DNA of 64,000 nt. Origin: Pseudomonas sp. URMO17WK12:I2. GTDB taxonomy: Bacteria; Pseudomonadota; Gammaproteobacteria; Pseudomonadales; Pseudomonadaceae. The translations under genes were made by a program, and so were the position numbers. The notes under the pieces are model-generated. The model was not told where the DNA came from. It searched no databases and saw nothing but the letters and a program-made list of their open reading frames with translations. Positions 40,924-49,988 of this stretch are shown here, piece by piece; positions within the stretch are counted from its first letter, which is position 1, and each line of letters begins with the position of its first letter. The stretch spans positions 868,001 through 932,000 of the forward strand of contig NZ_QKYW01000001.1 in the NCBI RefSeq assembly GCF_003253735.1. Reading direction: 5' to 3'.

Positions 40924-41241
40924 TTAAATGCCGGTTATGAGTAGATCAAGCGCCGCGATGATTTCGTCACGCCGCGCCGATAAATCCGCCACCACGGGCC
41001 CCAGCTGTTTGTTGGCAATACCGGCCATTTGCGGCGTCATCATCACGTAAAGCTCGCCCTCGATATCAAACTGCGGGGTGAGGGTTTTCAGCATTTTTCC
41101 CTGCAGGGTGCTCGCCGCATAAAGCGGCACGACAACCCGCGTGCCGAGTTCTGCGAGCAGGTCGCTCTGTACATTGAGTAACAGGGGCACGGCGGCCCTG
41201 GTGGCAGGATTGATGTTTCTGTAAACGGCAAACTGCGCCAT
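40924..41241 (-). CDS. ccdB: CcdB-family toxin
   Basis: This 105-residue protein is CcdB-like: the N-terminus MAQFAVYRNINPATRAAVPL, the strand LLLNVQSDLLAEL and the C-terminal helix DEIIAALDLLITGI are typical of this gyrase poison. CcdB traps DNA gyrase on DNA; the C-terminal three residues are important in F-plasmid CcdB, where they end WGI. Here the end is TGI, so the tryptophan is missing, which would likely reduce gyrase poisoning or indicate a different target. Its start shares one base with the ccdA stop (TAATG). It lies on the minus strand, opposite to the cassettes, and has no attC of its own. Confidence 0.85.
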   Translation of the reverse strand: MAQFAVYRNINPATRAAVPLLLNVQSDLLAELGTRVVVPLYAASTLQGKMLKTLTPQFDIEGELYVMMTPQMAGIANKQLGPVVADLSARRDEIIAALDLLITGI

Positions 41242-41486
41242 TAGAAGCTCCGCAATTCGTCGCTGAACACGCCATTGGTCTCTACGTGCTCATTGTAGGC
41301 AGCGATGGCCTGACGGTTGTCCGCCAACCATTGCTCACGCTGCTTTTCCTTTAGCGCCAGGGCCAAGGCCTTCTCCAGCGTGGCGGAGAGGTTGATGTCG
41401 AGCGACTTGGCCTTGTTGAGCAGATCTTCATTGATGCGAAGGTTGGCCGCTCGTTTTGGGGCATTGAGATCGTACGAAGGCAGCAT
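41241..41486 (-). CDS. ccdA: CcdA-family antitoxin
   Basis: This 81-residue protein carries a ribbon-helix-helix N-terminus (APKRAANLRINEDLLNKAK) and a C-terminal toxin-binding segment ending with Phe (EHVETNGVFSDELRSF), as in CcdA. It would repress its own operon together with CcdB and neutralise the toxin. The start at 41486 has GGAAA upstream and gives the usual MLPSYDLN beginning; earlier in-frame ATGs add unrelated residues. The antitoxin-first order is standard for ccdAB. Confidence 0.85.
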   Translation of the reverse strand: MLPSYDLNAPKRAANLRINEDLLNKAKSLDINLSATLEKALALALKEKQREQWLADNRQAIAAYNEHVETNGVFSDELRSF

Positions 41487-41664
41487 GAGAGTTTCCTTGC
41501 CAGGTAATGCGCACAATCTATGCGCATAAGAATTCTCGGTAAAGCGGCTTTTCGAGGCATTCAGCCAAGGGGCCACCACTCAGCCGCCATCCAGGCCCCG
41601 CACGAGACTTCCCCGCGAAAACCCGGATAATGCCGGCCATTCGTTTGCTCGCCGGTGCCGCTCC

Positions 41665-43866
41665 ATGGAAATCAAGGTCAACTTTCTCGACAACCTTCGC
41701 CTCGAAGCCAAATTCGACGACTTCACGGTGATCGCCGATCAGCCGATTCGCTACAAGGGCGACGGCTCGGCGCCGGGGCCGTTCGACTACTTCCTGGCCT
41801 CCTCGGCCTTATGTGCGGCGTACTTCGTCAAGCTGTACTGCCAGACACGGGACATCCCCACCGAGAACATTCGCCTGTCGCAGAACAACATCGTCGACCC
41901 GGAGAACCGCTACGCGCAGATCTTCAAGATTCAGGTCGAGCTGCCGGCGGATATCTCGGAGAAGGATCGTCTGGGCATCCTGCGCTCCATCGACCGCTGC
42001 ACGGTGAAGAAGGTGGTGCAGCAAGGCCCGGAGTTCATCATCGAGGAAGTCGACAACCTCGACGCCGATGCCCAGGCGCTGCTGATGCCGGGGTCCGATA
42101 CCACCACCTACATCCCGGGCAAGGACCTGCCGCTGGAGCAGACCATCGCCAACATGTCGGGCATCCTCGCGGATCTCGGGATGAAGATCGAGATCGCCTC
42201 CTGGCGCAACATCGTGCCCAACGTCTGGTCGCTGCATATCCGCGATGCGCAGTCGCCAATGTGCTTCACCAACGGCAAGGGTTCGACCAAGGAAAGCGCA
42301 CTGGCCTCGGCACTGGGCGAATTCATCGAGCGGCTCAACTGCAACTTCTTCTACAACGACCAGTTCTGGGGCGAGGACATCGCCGCGGCCAAGTTCGTGC
42401 ATTACCCGAACGAGCGCTGGTTCAAGCCGGGCCCGAAGGATGCGCTGCCCGCAGAAATCCTCGACGAGCACTGCCTGGCCATCTACAACCCGGACGGTGA
42501 GCTGCGCGGCTCGCACCTGTACGACACCAACTCGGGCAACACGCTGCGCGGCATCTGTTCGCTGCCGTTCGTGCGCCGCAGCGATGGCGAGACGGTGTAT
42601 TTCCCCTCCAACCTGATCGAGAACCTGTACCTGTCCAACGGCATGAGCGCCGGCAATACCCTGGCCGAAGCCCAGGTGCAGTGCCTGTCGGAAATCTTCG
42701 AGCGGGCGGTGAAACGCGAAATCCTCGAAGGCGAGCTGTGCCTGCCGGACGTGCCGCAGGAGGTGCTGGCCAAGTACCCGGGAATCGTCGCCGGCATCCA
42801 GGGCCTGGAGGAGCAAGGCTTTCCGGTGCTGGTCAAGGATGCCTCGCTCGGCGGTGAATTCCCGGTGATGTGCGTGACCCTGATGAACCCGCGCACCGGC
42901 GGCGTGTTCGCCTCCTTCGGCGCCCACCCGAGCCTGGAAGTGGCGCTGGAGCGCAGCCTTACCGAGCTGCTGCAGGGCCGTAGCTTCGAGGGCCTCAATG
43001 ACCTGCCGCAGCCGACCTTCGACAGCCTGGCGCTGACCGAGCCGAACAACTTCGTCGAGCACTTCATCGACTCCAGCGGTGTGGTGTCGTGGCGCTTCTT
43101 CGGCGCCAAGGCGGACTTCGAGTTCGTTGAGTGGGATTTCTCCGGCGCGGGCAGCGATTCCAACGAGCAGGAAGCCGCGACGCTGTTCGGCATCCTCGAA
43201 GACCTCGGCAAGGAAGTCTACGTAGCCACCTATGACGACCTCGGCGCCAATGCCTGCCGCATCCTGGTGCCGGGTTACTCGGAGATCTATCCGGTCGAAG
43301 ATCTGGTCTGGGACAACACCAACAAGGCGCTGCTGTTCCGCAAGGATATTCTCAACCTGCATAGCCTCAGCGACCGCGAGCTGAAGTCGCTGCTGCGTAA
43401 CCTCAACAACACCGAGGTCGACGACTACACCGACATCAGCACGCTGATCGGCATCGAGTTCGATGACAACACGGTGTGGGGCCAGCTGACCATTCTCGAG
43501 CTGAAACTGCTGATCAACCTGGCGCTGAACAAATACGACGACGCCAAGGAGCTGGTCGAAGCCTTCCTGCAGTACAACGACAACACCGTCGAGCGCGGCA
43601 TCTTCTACCAGGCGGTCAACGCCGTGCTGGAGATCCAGCTGGAGGATGACCTCGAGCTGGCCAACTTCGAGCACAACCTGCGGCGCATGTTCGGCGGCGA
43701 GCGCATGGACGCGGCCATTGGCTCGGTAGCCGGTGGCGTGCGCTTCCACGGCCTGACGCCGACCAGCATGCAGCTCGAAGGCCTGGACCGTCACCTGCGC
43801 CTGGTAGAGAGCTACAAGAAGCTGCATGCGGCGAGGGCCAAGGCGGCTGGTCTGAGCAGCAACTAA
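41665..43866 (+). CDS. OsmC-YcaO fusion protein
   Basis: This 733-residue protein joins an OsmC-like domain (about 1-130, including GSAPGPFDYFLASSALCAAYF) to a YcaO domain (about 190-540). The OsmC peroxidatic cysteines are expected near residues 50 and 110; Cys is seen in SSALCAAYF and in SIDRCTVKK. The YcaO part has SALASALGEFIERL and SEIFERAVKREI, which are typical ATP-binding elements of this family; YcaO enzymes activate amide backbones with ATP, and E. coli YcaO helps RimO in beta-methylthiolation of ribosomal protein S12. About 190 residues of helical C-terminus follow (from 545), perhaps TPR-like. The start has no close ribosome-binding site, but the N-terminus is typical. Confidence 0.9.
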   Translation: MEIKVNFLDNLRLEAKFDDFTVIADQPIRYKGDGSAPGPFDYFLASSALCAAYFVKLYCQTRDIPTENIRLSQNNIVDPENRYAQIFKIQVELPADISEKDRLGILRSIDRCTVKKVVQQGPEFIIEEVDNLDADAQALLMPGSDTTTYIPGKDLPLEQTIANMSGILADLGMKIEIASWRNIVPNVWSLHIRDAQSPMCFTNGKGSTKESALASALGEFIERLNCNFFYNDQFWGEDIAAAKFVHYPNERWFKPGPKDALPAEILDEHCLAIYNPDGELRGSHLYDTNSGNTLRGICSLPFVRRSDGETVYFPSNLIENLYLSNGMSAGNTLAEAQVQCLSEIFERAVKREILEGELCLPDVPQEVLAKYPGIVAGIQGLEEQGFPVLVKDASLGGEFPVMCVTLMNPRTGGVFASFGAHPSLEVALERSLTELLQGRSFEGLNDLPQPTFDSLALTEPNNFVEHFIDSSGVVSWRFFGAKADFEFVEWDFSGAGSDSNEQEAATLFGILEDLGKEVYVATYDDLGANACRILVPGYSEIYPVEDLVWDNTNKALLFRKDILNLHSLSDRELKSLLRNLNNTEVDDYTDISTLIGIEFDDNTVWGQLTILELKLLINLALNKYDDAKELVEAFLQYNDNTVERGIFYQAVNAVLEIQLEDDLELANFEHNLRRMFGGERMDAAIGSVAGGVRFHGLTPTSMQLEGLDRHLRLVESYKKLHAARAKAAGLSSN

Positions 43867-43886
43867 GCCACCCGCAGCGGCAACGG

Positions 43887-43912
43887 GAAAGCACCTTCGG
43901 GTGTTTTCTGCG
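43887..43912 (+). terminator. Intrinsic terminator after the OsmC-YcaO gene
   Basis: GAAAGCACC and GGTGTTTTC form a nine-base stem (one G-U pair) around a short TTC loop, starting 20 bases after the stop. The T-rich right arm is followed by further Ts (CGTTTTCT). Confidence 0.8.
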
Positions 43913-43932
43913 TTTTCTAGGCCCCAAAAGGT

Positions 43933-43964
43933 CGTTACCAGAACGGCGCGGGGCGTTACCAGAA
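43933..43964 (+). promoter_or_regulatory. Direct 11-base repeat spaced two helical turns, upstream of the BCCT gene
   Basis: CGTTACCAGAA occurs at 43933-43943 and again at 43954-43964, exactly 21 bases apart, so both copies face the same side of the helix. This would suit a dimeric or cooperatively bound regulator of the transporter gene that starts at 44085. No regulator is identified. Confidence 0.45.
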
Positions 43965-44084
43965 AGAGAAATCGAGTGCCGGGTACGCATCATCGTTGGC
44001 GCACCGTGCAAACGCGACAAGCCAGGGCCGGCCCCAACTTGCGTAAGCAGACCAACAAGAACCCATAGAGGGCATTCAGCAGCC

Positions 44085-45824
44085 ATGGCAACCCAAGGCA
44101 ACCTTGAAACACCCGAGCTCGGCATAACCGACCCGTCGCAGAACGAAGAAGCCAGACGTGATCGCCATCTCGAAGGCAAGCTGGACTGGGTCGTGTTCGG
44201 ATTCACCAGCCTGCTCGCTCTGGCCTTCGTGGCCTGGGGCTTTCTCAGCCAGGCCAGCCTGGCGAAAAGCGCCGCCACGGCGCAGGCCTGGGTGATCGTC
44301 AATTTCGGCTGGTTCTTCGTGCTCACCTCGACGATCTTCGTGGTTTTCGTGCTGTGGCTGGCAGCCAGTCGCTACGGCAGAATCCCCCTGGGCAAGGACG
44401 GCGAAGAACCGGAATTTCGCACCACATCGTGGATCGCCATGATGTTCAGCGCCGGCATGGGTATCGGCCTGATGTTCTTTGGCGTGGCCGAGCCGCTGTC
44501 GCATTACGTGAGCCCGCCACCGGGCACCGCCGAGGCGCAGACCAACGGCGCCATGCAGGTCGCCATGGCGACCACGCTGTTCCACTGGAGCCTGCACCCC
44601 TGGGCGATGTACGCCATTGTCGGCCTGGCGATCGCCTACGGCACCTTTCGCCGTGGCCGCTCGCAGTTGATTTCCGCGGCCTTCCGGCCGCTGATGGGCG
44701 AACACGCCAATGGCCCCATCGGCCGCGCCATCGACATGATGGCGATCTTCGCCACGCTGTTCGGCTCGGCCGCCTCGCTGGGCCTCGGCGCGCTGCAGAT
44801 CGCTGGCGGGCTGGAGTACAACGGCTGGGTCGAGCAGCCCGGCAAGCTGTTCTATATCGGCCTGATCACCCTGTTGACCATCGCCTTCGTGGCCTCGGCA
44901 GTGTCCGGGATCGACAAGGGTATCCAGTGGCTGTCCAACACCAACATGGCGCTGGCCTTGCTGCTGGCCGCCTTCGTGTTCATCGCCGGGCCGACCCTGT
45001 TGATGCTCAATCTGCTGCCGACCTCCCTGGGCGACTACATCGACACGCTGCCGGAAATGATGGCCCGCACCAATGCCAGCGGCGGCGACAACATGGACAG
45101 CTGGCTGTCCAGCTGGACGGTGTTCTATTGGGCCTGGTGGATTTCCTGGACGCCCTTCGTGGGCATGTTCATCGCCCGTATCAGCCGGGGCCGCACCATT
45201 CGCCAATTCGTTACCGGCGTGCTGCTGGTGCCGAGCCTGGTCAGCCTGGTGTGGTTCGTGATCTTCGGCGGTGCCGGTATCGATGCGCTGCGCGAAGGGG
45301 TGTTCAGCCTGAACAACGGTGCAGTGGACAGCAACATCGCCCTCTACGAACTGCTGGAAAGCTACCCGTTCATCTCGGTGACCTCGGTGCTGGTGATGGT
45401 CCTGGTGGGTATCTTCTTCGTCTCTGGCGCCGATGCGGCGTCTCTGGTGATGGGCACCCTGTCCGAACACGGCACCACCGAACCGTCGCGCGGCACCATG
45501 ATCTTCTGGGGCGCCCTGACCGGCGCGGTGGCGGCGATCATGCTGGCCATCGGCGACCCGCGCGATCCGGGCGCGGCACTGACAGGTCTGCAGAACCTGA
45601 CCATCGTCGTGGCACTGCCCTTCGTGGTGGTCATGGCCCTGCTCTGCGTGGCCCTGTACCGCGACCTGCGCAAGGACCCAATGATGCTGCGCGACCTGCG
45701 CGGTACCGAACTGATCGAGAAAGCGGTGCTCTACGGCGCAGTGAAACACGGCGAAGAGTTCTACTTCGTGGTCAAGGAAAAGAAGGACAAGGGCGAAGCG
45801 GCTGAAAGCAAGCCACGCGTCTGA
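44085..45824 (+). CDS. BCCT-family transporter (betaine/carnitine/choline)
   Basis: This 579-residue permease has 12 membrane helices of the BCCT family. Family features are GMGIGLMFFGVAEPL near residue 125, the AMATTLFHWSLHPWAMY region near residue 165 and WAWWISWTPFVGMFIARIS near residue 350. It would import choline, betaine or carnitine by proton or sodium symport for osmoprotection or as nutrient. The C-terminal tail is short (KDKGEAAESKPRV), without the long osmosensory extension of BetT/BetP-type members, so it is closer to a carnitine/choline uptake type; that is an inference. An 11-base repeated motif lies in its upstream region. Confidence 0.92.
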   Translation: MATQGNLETPELGITDPSQNEEARRDRHLEGKLDWVVFGFTSLLALAFVAWGFLSQASLAKSAATAQAWVIVNFGWFFVLTSTIFVVFVLWLAASRYGRIPLGKDGEEPEFRTTSWIAMMFSAGMGIGLMFFGVAEPLSHYVSPPPGTAEAQTNGAMQVAMATTLFHWSLHPWAMYAIVGLAIAYGTFRRGRSQLISAAFRPLMGEHANGPIGRAIDMMAIFATLFGSAASLGLGALQIAGGLEYNGWVEQPGKLFYIGLITLLTIAFVASAVSGIDKGIQWLSNTNMALALLLAAFVFIAGPTLLMLNLLPTSLGDYIDTLPEMMARTNASGGDNMDSWLSSWTVFYWAWWISWTPFVGMFIARISRGRTIRQFVTGVLLVPSLVSLVWFVIFGGAGIDALREGVFSLNNGAVDSNIALYELLESYPFISVTSVLVMVLVGIFFVSGADAASLVMGTLSEHGTTEPSRGTMIFWGALTGAVAAIMLAIGDPRDPGAALTGLQNLTIVVALPFVVVMALLCVALYRDLRKDPMMLRDLRGTELIEKAVLYGAVKHGEEFYFVVKEKKDKGEAAESKPRV

Positions 45825-45891
45825 TGGAGCGGCTGCCACCAAAGCTTGAGGATGGCTGGTGATAGTTACGGAAACTGAGGCAACAGATTAA

Positions 45892-45957
45892 CTGTGGGAG
45901 CGGGCCATGCCCGCGAAATTCGCGCGTGTGGCCTAGGCGTCCCCCGCGCGCCCACAG
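45892..45957. repeat. REP-type palindrome, degenerate inverted pair
   Basis: TGTGGGAGCGGGCCATGCCC followed by GCGAA is the typical Pseudomonas REP hairpin. A second, degraded copy in the opposite orientation (GCGCGCCCACAG at its end) follows, making an imperfect REPIN between the BCCT gene and the convergent hydrolase gene. Confidence 0.82.
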
Positions 45958-45982
45958 CAGCCCGCATCTACCCATTACTCAG

Positions 45983-47437
45983 CTACTCACCTAGCAACCC
46001 GGCATGCTCGCGCAGCCGCTCGATCATGTACGGGTAGAAGGGATTCGACGTCACCCGCTGCAGCGCCTCCATGCTCACCAGCAACACGCCGCGCTCACCA
46101 CGAATGGACAGTGCACCGAGGTGCACGCCGTAGTCCTCCGGCTCGTCAGGCTGCAAGCCATACAGCGAATCACTCATCGGGAATGGCAAGGCAACGTGAG
46201 ACAGCGAGAACACCTCACGCGGGAAGGCCAGGCCGATGGGCGTGAGCTGCTCCTCGGTGGCGCCGGCCTCGGTAGTGCGTGCGGCGGCGTCCAGGGTGTG
46301 CGGTGAAACATTGCCAATCAGGGTGGTGCGATAGCGGCGTGGCGCCGCAGGTAGCAGGTCATACGGCGACTTGGCGTGGGCGCCGAGCAGCGGGCCGAAG
46401 TCGACGAAACGGTTGAGGTCGAACAGCACCAATTCACTACCGTTGTCCGGCAGGCGCCCATATAGCGCATCGACCACGGCCGGGGTGCTCACGGTGTAAT
46501 CGACCAACGACTGGAAGGTCAGTACCGGCGCCAGCTCCCCCAGGGCATTACGCCCAGCGAGCACGTCGATCTGCTCCTGCAGGGCGCTGGTGAACAGGTA
46601 CGACTGGCGAGCCGCATTGAGGGCGAAGGAGTTGTACTTGAACGGGTTGTACTCGGGCAGCACGTCCAGCCAGGCGGCCTTGGCGAAGGCCGGAAACACC
46701 GCCGGCAACCCGGCCAGACCAGCGAAGCGGGCATAGCCGGCCACGCCGATCATCGGCGAGATCAGGGTCAGGCGCGTCGGCCGGGCCAGCTGATCGTTGC
46801 CCAGTGCGTCCAGCGCATACTTGAGCGCCAGGCCGCCACCAGCGGAATAGCCTACCAACTGCAGCTCATCACCCGGCTCGATCAGCCGCTGGGCTTCGCG
46901 CACCGCCAGGCGAGTGGCAGCCAGCCAGTGCTGCCAGGTCACGCTGGTCAACGCGCCAGGCGTGGTGCCATGTCCGGGCAGGCGCAGGCCGACCACCACG
47001 AAGCCGGCATCGCGGTACAGCCTGGCGATATGCCGCAGGCTGTAGGGCGAGTCGGTCAGGCCGTGCAGCAACACCGCGGCGCCTTTCGGCTTGCCCTCGG
47101 GCTCCAGCACGTAGGAGCGGTTCCAGTCCCACTCGAAGCGCGAGGCGTTGAGCGGGCTGTCAGCGAAATAGCGGTTGTCCGGTACCCGCTCGGCATCGTC
47201 CAGACGCTGGTAGACCTTGGCGGGCAGCGCAGCGAACAGCGCCTGCTCGGCGAGCAGGTAATCCTGCCAGGTGGAGGCGTCGAGTTCGTCGGCGCTCAGC
47301 TCACGGGGCACGAAGGTATGCCAGGGGCCAAGATCGGGCTTGTTGTGGGCGTCATAGATGCGCAGGGCGAAAAAAGTCAGCGCGACCACCGCCACCACCA
47401 GGCCGCCCAGGCGCATCCATTTTTTCACCGCCTTCAT
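45983..47437 (-). CDS. Alpha/beta hydrolase with N-terminal membrane anchor
   Basis: This 484-residue protein has an N-terminal hydrophobic helix (about residues 9-27) and then an alpha/beta hydrolase domain. The oxyanion region HGLTDSPYSLRH is near residue 124, the nucleophile elbow GYSAGGGLALKYAL near residue 197 and a late His in LSHVALPFP near residue 415. The hydrophobic start suggests membrane attachment with the catalytic part in the periplasm. It resembles lipase- or serine-aminopeptidase-like families. The ATG at 47437 is used since GGAG is eight bases upstream; a GTG 9 bases earlier lies on that site. No partner genes tell its substrate. Confidence 0.82.
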   Translation of the reverse strand: MKAVKKWMRLGGLVVAVVALTFFALRIYDAHNKPDLGPWHTFVPRELSADELDASTWQDYLLAEQALFAALPAKVYQRLDDAERVPDNRYFADSPLNASRFEWDWNRSYVLEPEGKPKGAAVLLHGLTDSPYSLRHIARLYRDAGFVVVGLRLPGHGTTPGALTSVTWQHWLAATRLAVREAQRLIEPGDELQLVGYSAGGGLALKYALDALGNDQLARPTRLTLISPMIGVAGYARFAGLAGLPAVFPAFAKAAWLDVLPEYNPFKYNSFALNAARQSYLFTSALQEQIDVLAGRNALGELAPVLTFQSLVDYTVSTPAVVDALYGRLPDNGSELVLFDLNRFVDFGPLLGAHAKSPYDLLPAAPRRYRTTLIGNVSPHTLDAAARTTEAGATEEQLTPIGLAFPREVFSLSHVALPFPMSDSLYGLQPDEPEDYGVHLGALSIRGERGVLLVSMEALQRVTSNPFYPYMIERLREHAGLLGE

Positions 47438-47600
47438 CACTGCCACTCCACACCTGCAAACGGGCCATCATAACGCTCGTGCGCCGATAACGCTGGCGCC
47501 GTCCGGCACAACTGATCGAAGCATAGAGGTTCGCTGGCGCCTTGCGATGGCGTGCCACAGCCCATAGGCTTCGGCCATGCAAATCCTCTCGGAGCCCACA

Positions 47601-48035
47601 ATGAGTGACTCAGCGATCATCCCCTGCCCCAGCTGCAGCAGCCTGAACCGCATTCCCCGTGCACGCCTGGCCGAGGCGCCGCGCTGTGGCCATTGCAAGG
47701 CCGAGGTGCTGCCGGGTACACCGTTCGACCTCGACCAGGGCAACTTCGCCAGCCAGCTCAAGGGTGATCTGCCGTTGCTGGTCGATGTGTGGGCCGCCTG
47801 GTGCGGGCCGTGTCGCAGCTTCGCGCCGACCTTTTCCCAGGCGGCGGGCGAGCTGCGTACCCGCTGCCGGCTGGGCAAGCTGGACAGCGAGGCCAACCAG
47901 CAGCTTTCCGCGCAACTGGGCATCCGTTCGATCCCCAGCTTGATCCTGTTTCGCAGCGGCCAGGAAGTCGCCCGACAAAGCGGCGCGCTGCCCCTGCCAC
48001 AGCTGCTCGCCTGGCTGAACGCCCAGGGCGTCTGA
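47601..48035 (+). CDS. trxC: Thioredoxin 2
   Basis: This 144-residue protein carries an N-terminal zinc-binding domain (CPSC near residue 9 and CGHC near residue 30) and a thioredoxin fold with the active site WCGPC near residue 65 and the cis-proline in SIPSLILF near residue 110. The family is induced by oxidative stress and reduces disulfides in the cytoplasm. GGAG lies seven bases before the ATG at 47601; an in-frame ATG at 47577 is not preceded by a site. Divergent from the hydrolase gene. The 233 bases to the ParA gene hold no supported gene. Confidence 0.93.
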   Translation: MSDSAIIPCPSCSSLNRIPRARLAEAPRCGHCKAEVLPGTPFDLDQGNFASQLKGDLPLLVDVWAAWCGPCRSFAPTFSQAAGELRTRCRLGKLDSEANQQLSAQLGIRSIPSLILFRSGQEVARQSGALPLPQLLAWLNAQGV

Positions 48036-48268
48036 GGACGCGCGGCGGCGACGCCTCATGGGCCCGCTCATCGCCCCACGCGCTCACGGCGCGATGGCCT
48101 GCCGCTGCCTGACAGCCTAGCCAGGCACCTCCTGCAAAAGAAGCCCTCACGTGCTGGCGGCGCACCGAGAGGCGCCCCGGCTATCGCTGCGCTCGGTGCC
48201 AACGACACACGCGATACCGGCCGCCCGGGGTTGAGCGCCGCGACACGCCAGGGTTTGCCCCGCTGCGA

Positions 48269-49039
48269 TCAGCCGCGCTGCAGCAGGTCGTGCAACTCGA
48301 CGTACTGCTGGGTCAGCTTGTGCCGGGGATCGAGGTAGATCAGCGGCATGCAGGCCTGGTGGGATTCACGCATCTTCACCGAGCTCATCAGGTTGACGGG
48401 CAGCACCGGCAGGCCTTCGGCCACCAGCTCGTCAAGCAATTGTTGCGGCAGCGAGGCGCGAGGCTGGAACTGGTTGACCACGATGCCTTCGACCTGCAGC
48501 GCTTCGTTGTGGTCTTCCTTCAGCTCCTCGATCTCGCGCAGCAGGCCGTACAAGGCATTGCGCGAGAAGGTGTCGCAGTCGAAGGGGATCAGCACGCGAT
48601 CGGCTGCGATCAATGCGGAAACCGTATAGAAATTCAGCGCTGGCGGGGTATCGAGGTAGATCTGCTCGTAATCTTCGTCGAGCTCTTCGAGCAGTTTGCG
48701 CAGCTTGTTGATCTTGTGCTTCTGCTCCAGCTTGGGCTGCAGGTCGGCCAACTCTGCCGTGGCGGTGATCACGTGCAGGTTCTCAAAGGGCGTTTCGTAG
48801 ATATCCACCTTGCCCTTCTTGGAGAACGGCCCGCTGGACAGGGTCTGCTTGAAGAAGTCGGCGATGCCCATGGGAATGTCGTCGCCCGTCAGCCCGGTCA
48901 GGTAATGGGACGAATTGGCCTGGGCATCGAGATCGACCAGCAGCGTTCGGTACCCTTGCGACGCACTGACCGCCGCCAGATTGCAGGCAATGCTGGATTT
49001 GCCCACGCCACCTTTCTGATTGAAAACCACGCGCCTCAT
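48269..49039 (-). CDS. ParA-family ATPase, no ParB partner nearby
   Basis: This 256-residue protein has the deviant Walker A KGGVGKSS near residue 9, the ParA switch [17 protein letters not shown] near residue 35 and the [10 protein letters not shown] region near residue 128. ParA proteins position DNA or protein cargo on the nucleoid. It lacks the N-terminal helix-turn-helix of plasmid ParA proteins and no ParB or McdB gene is adjacent. It diverges from the aryl polyene operon, 235 bases away, with no other gene between. Whether it is functionally linked to the pigment genes is unknown. Confidence 0.88.
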   Translation of the reverse strand: MRRVVFNQKGGVGKSSIACNLAAVSASQGYRTLLVDLDAQANSSHYLTGLTGDDIPMGIADFFKQTLSSGPFSKKGKVDIYETPFENLHVITATAELADLQPKLEQKHKINKLRKLLEELDEDYEQIYLDTPPALNFYTVSALIAADRVLIPFDCDTFSRNALYGLLREIEELKEDHNEALQVEGIVVNQFQPRASLPQQLLDELVAEGLPVLPVNLMSSVKMRESHQACMPLIYLDPRHKLTQQYVELHDLLQRG

Positions 49040-49274
49040 TCGAATCTCCCTTCTCCACTAGTACATAGATACTAGGCAAAACCTCGTGACAGTCGTGCAT
49101 GGCAAGCGAAACGGGTCATCCATCAGAAAATCGCTACTTAATGTTTGCGAGCCCTTGCCATCCCCCGGATAATGCCCGCGCAGCATCGCTCCCCATCGAC
49201 AAGGCTCTTGTCGCACAGGACAGTCGTACAGACAAGGAAATGCCCCGGCGGGCCAAGCAGAGTTTCATCTAGAA

Positions 49275-49988
49275 ATGCATTTCAGGATCGATCAATGGCG
49301 TGCCTGGGCTCCCGGCCTGGACAGTACGGATGACTGGCTCGCCTGGAGCAAGGCGCCCGAACGCCTGCTAGATGGTGGTGAGCAGCCCGATGTCAGCTTT
49401 CTGCCCGCCCTGCAGCGCCGCCGCTTGAGCCGCCTGGCACGCATGATATTCCAGGTCGCCTGGCCGTTGGCTGAAGGCCACTCGGCGCTGCCCCTGGTGT
49501 TCGTTTCGCGGCATGGCGAAACCCCGCGCAACCTGGCCATCCTCAAGGATCTTGCAGTTAAAGAACCGCTGTCGCCGACACAGTTCAGCCTTTCTGTGCA
49601 CAACGCGATCATCGGTCAGTGGTCGATCATGCGTGGCGACACCAGCGAGATGAGCGCCCTGGCCGGCGAAGGCGACGGCCTGGAAATGGCCGTGCTCGAG
49701 GCCCTGAGCTTTCTGGCCGAGGGCGCGCCGGCCGTGCTGCTGGTGATCGGCGAGGAAGCCCAGCCGCAGCCCTACGCCCCCTTCATCGACGACGTGCCAT
49801 TCCCTTATGCGCTGGCCCTGCTGCTGACGCCCGGCGATGACTGGAGCCTGACCCTGCACCACGGGCAAGGTCCGCGAGCTGCCTGGCCACACCCGTTGAG
49901 CCTGATCCAGGGCCTGTGCCTGCACAGCGCCGCCCTCCAACACAGCTGGAAAGAGCGCCAATGGATCTGGTCACGCAAAAGCCCATGA
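49275..49988 (+). CDS. Aryl polyene beta-ketoacyl synthase-like protein (chain-length type)
   Basis: This 237-residue protein is of the ketoacyl-synthase-2 type found at the start of aryl polyene operons. Family features are the N-terminal WAPGLDSTDDWLAW, a Ser-His segment FSLSVHNAIIGQWSIMRGD near residue 105 and a C-terminal helix. The full catalytic Cys-His-His set of active ketosynthases is not present, so it is likely a partner or acyl-transfer component rather than an active enzyme. It is the first gene of the run; its stop overlaps the next start (ATGA). No promoter is obvious upstream. Confidence 0.82.
   Translation: MHFRIDQWRAWAPGLDSTDDWLAWSKAPERLLDGGEQPDVSFLPALQRRRLSRLARMIFQVAWPLAEGHSALPLVFVSRHGETPRNLAILKDLAVKEPLSPTQFSLSVHNAIIGQWSIMRGDTSEMSALAGEGDGLEMAVLEALSFLAEGAPAVLLVIGEEAQPQPYAPFIDDVPFPYALALLLTPGDDWSLTLHHGQGPRAAWPHPLSLIQGLCLHSAALQHSWKERQWIWSRKSP

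Noticed and set aside
40924-41486. ccdAB as a seventh cassette
   Set aside because: It is on the opposite strand and no complete attC flanks it; its far side (41487-41640) has no CTAAC/GTTAG pair.
41809-43827. Long open frame on the minus strand opposite the OsmC-YcaO gene
   Set aside because: It mirrors the real gene, shows no domain and has the typical composition of an antisense frame in GC-rich DNA.
44076-45842. Long open frame on the minus strand opposite the BCCT gene
   Set aside because: His- and Gly-rich shadow of the transporter gene without any recognisable family.
48036-48268. Possible small gene between trxC and the ParA gene
   Set aside because: The frames here lack a ribosome-binding site and look like random GC-rich sequence.
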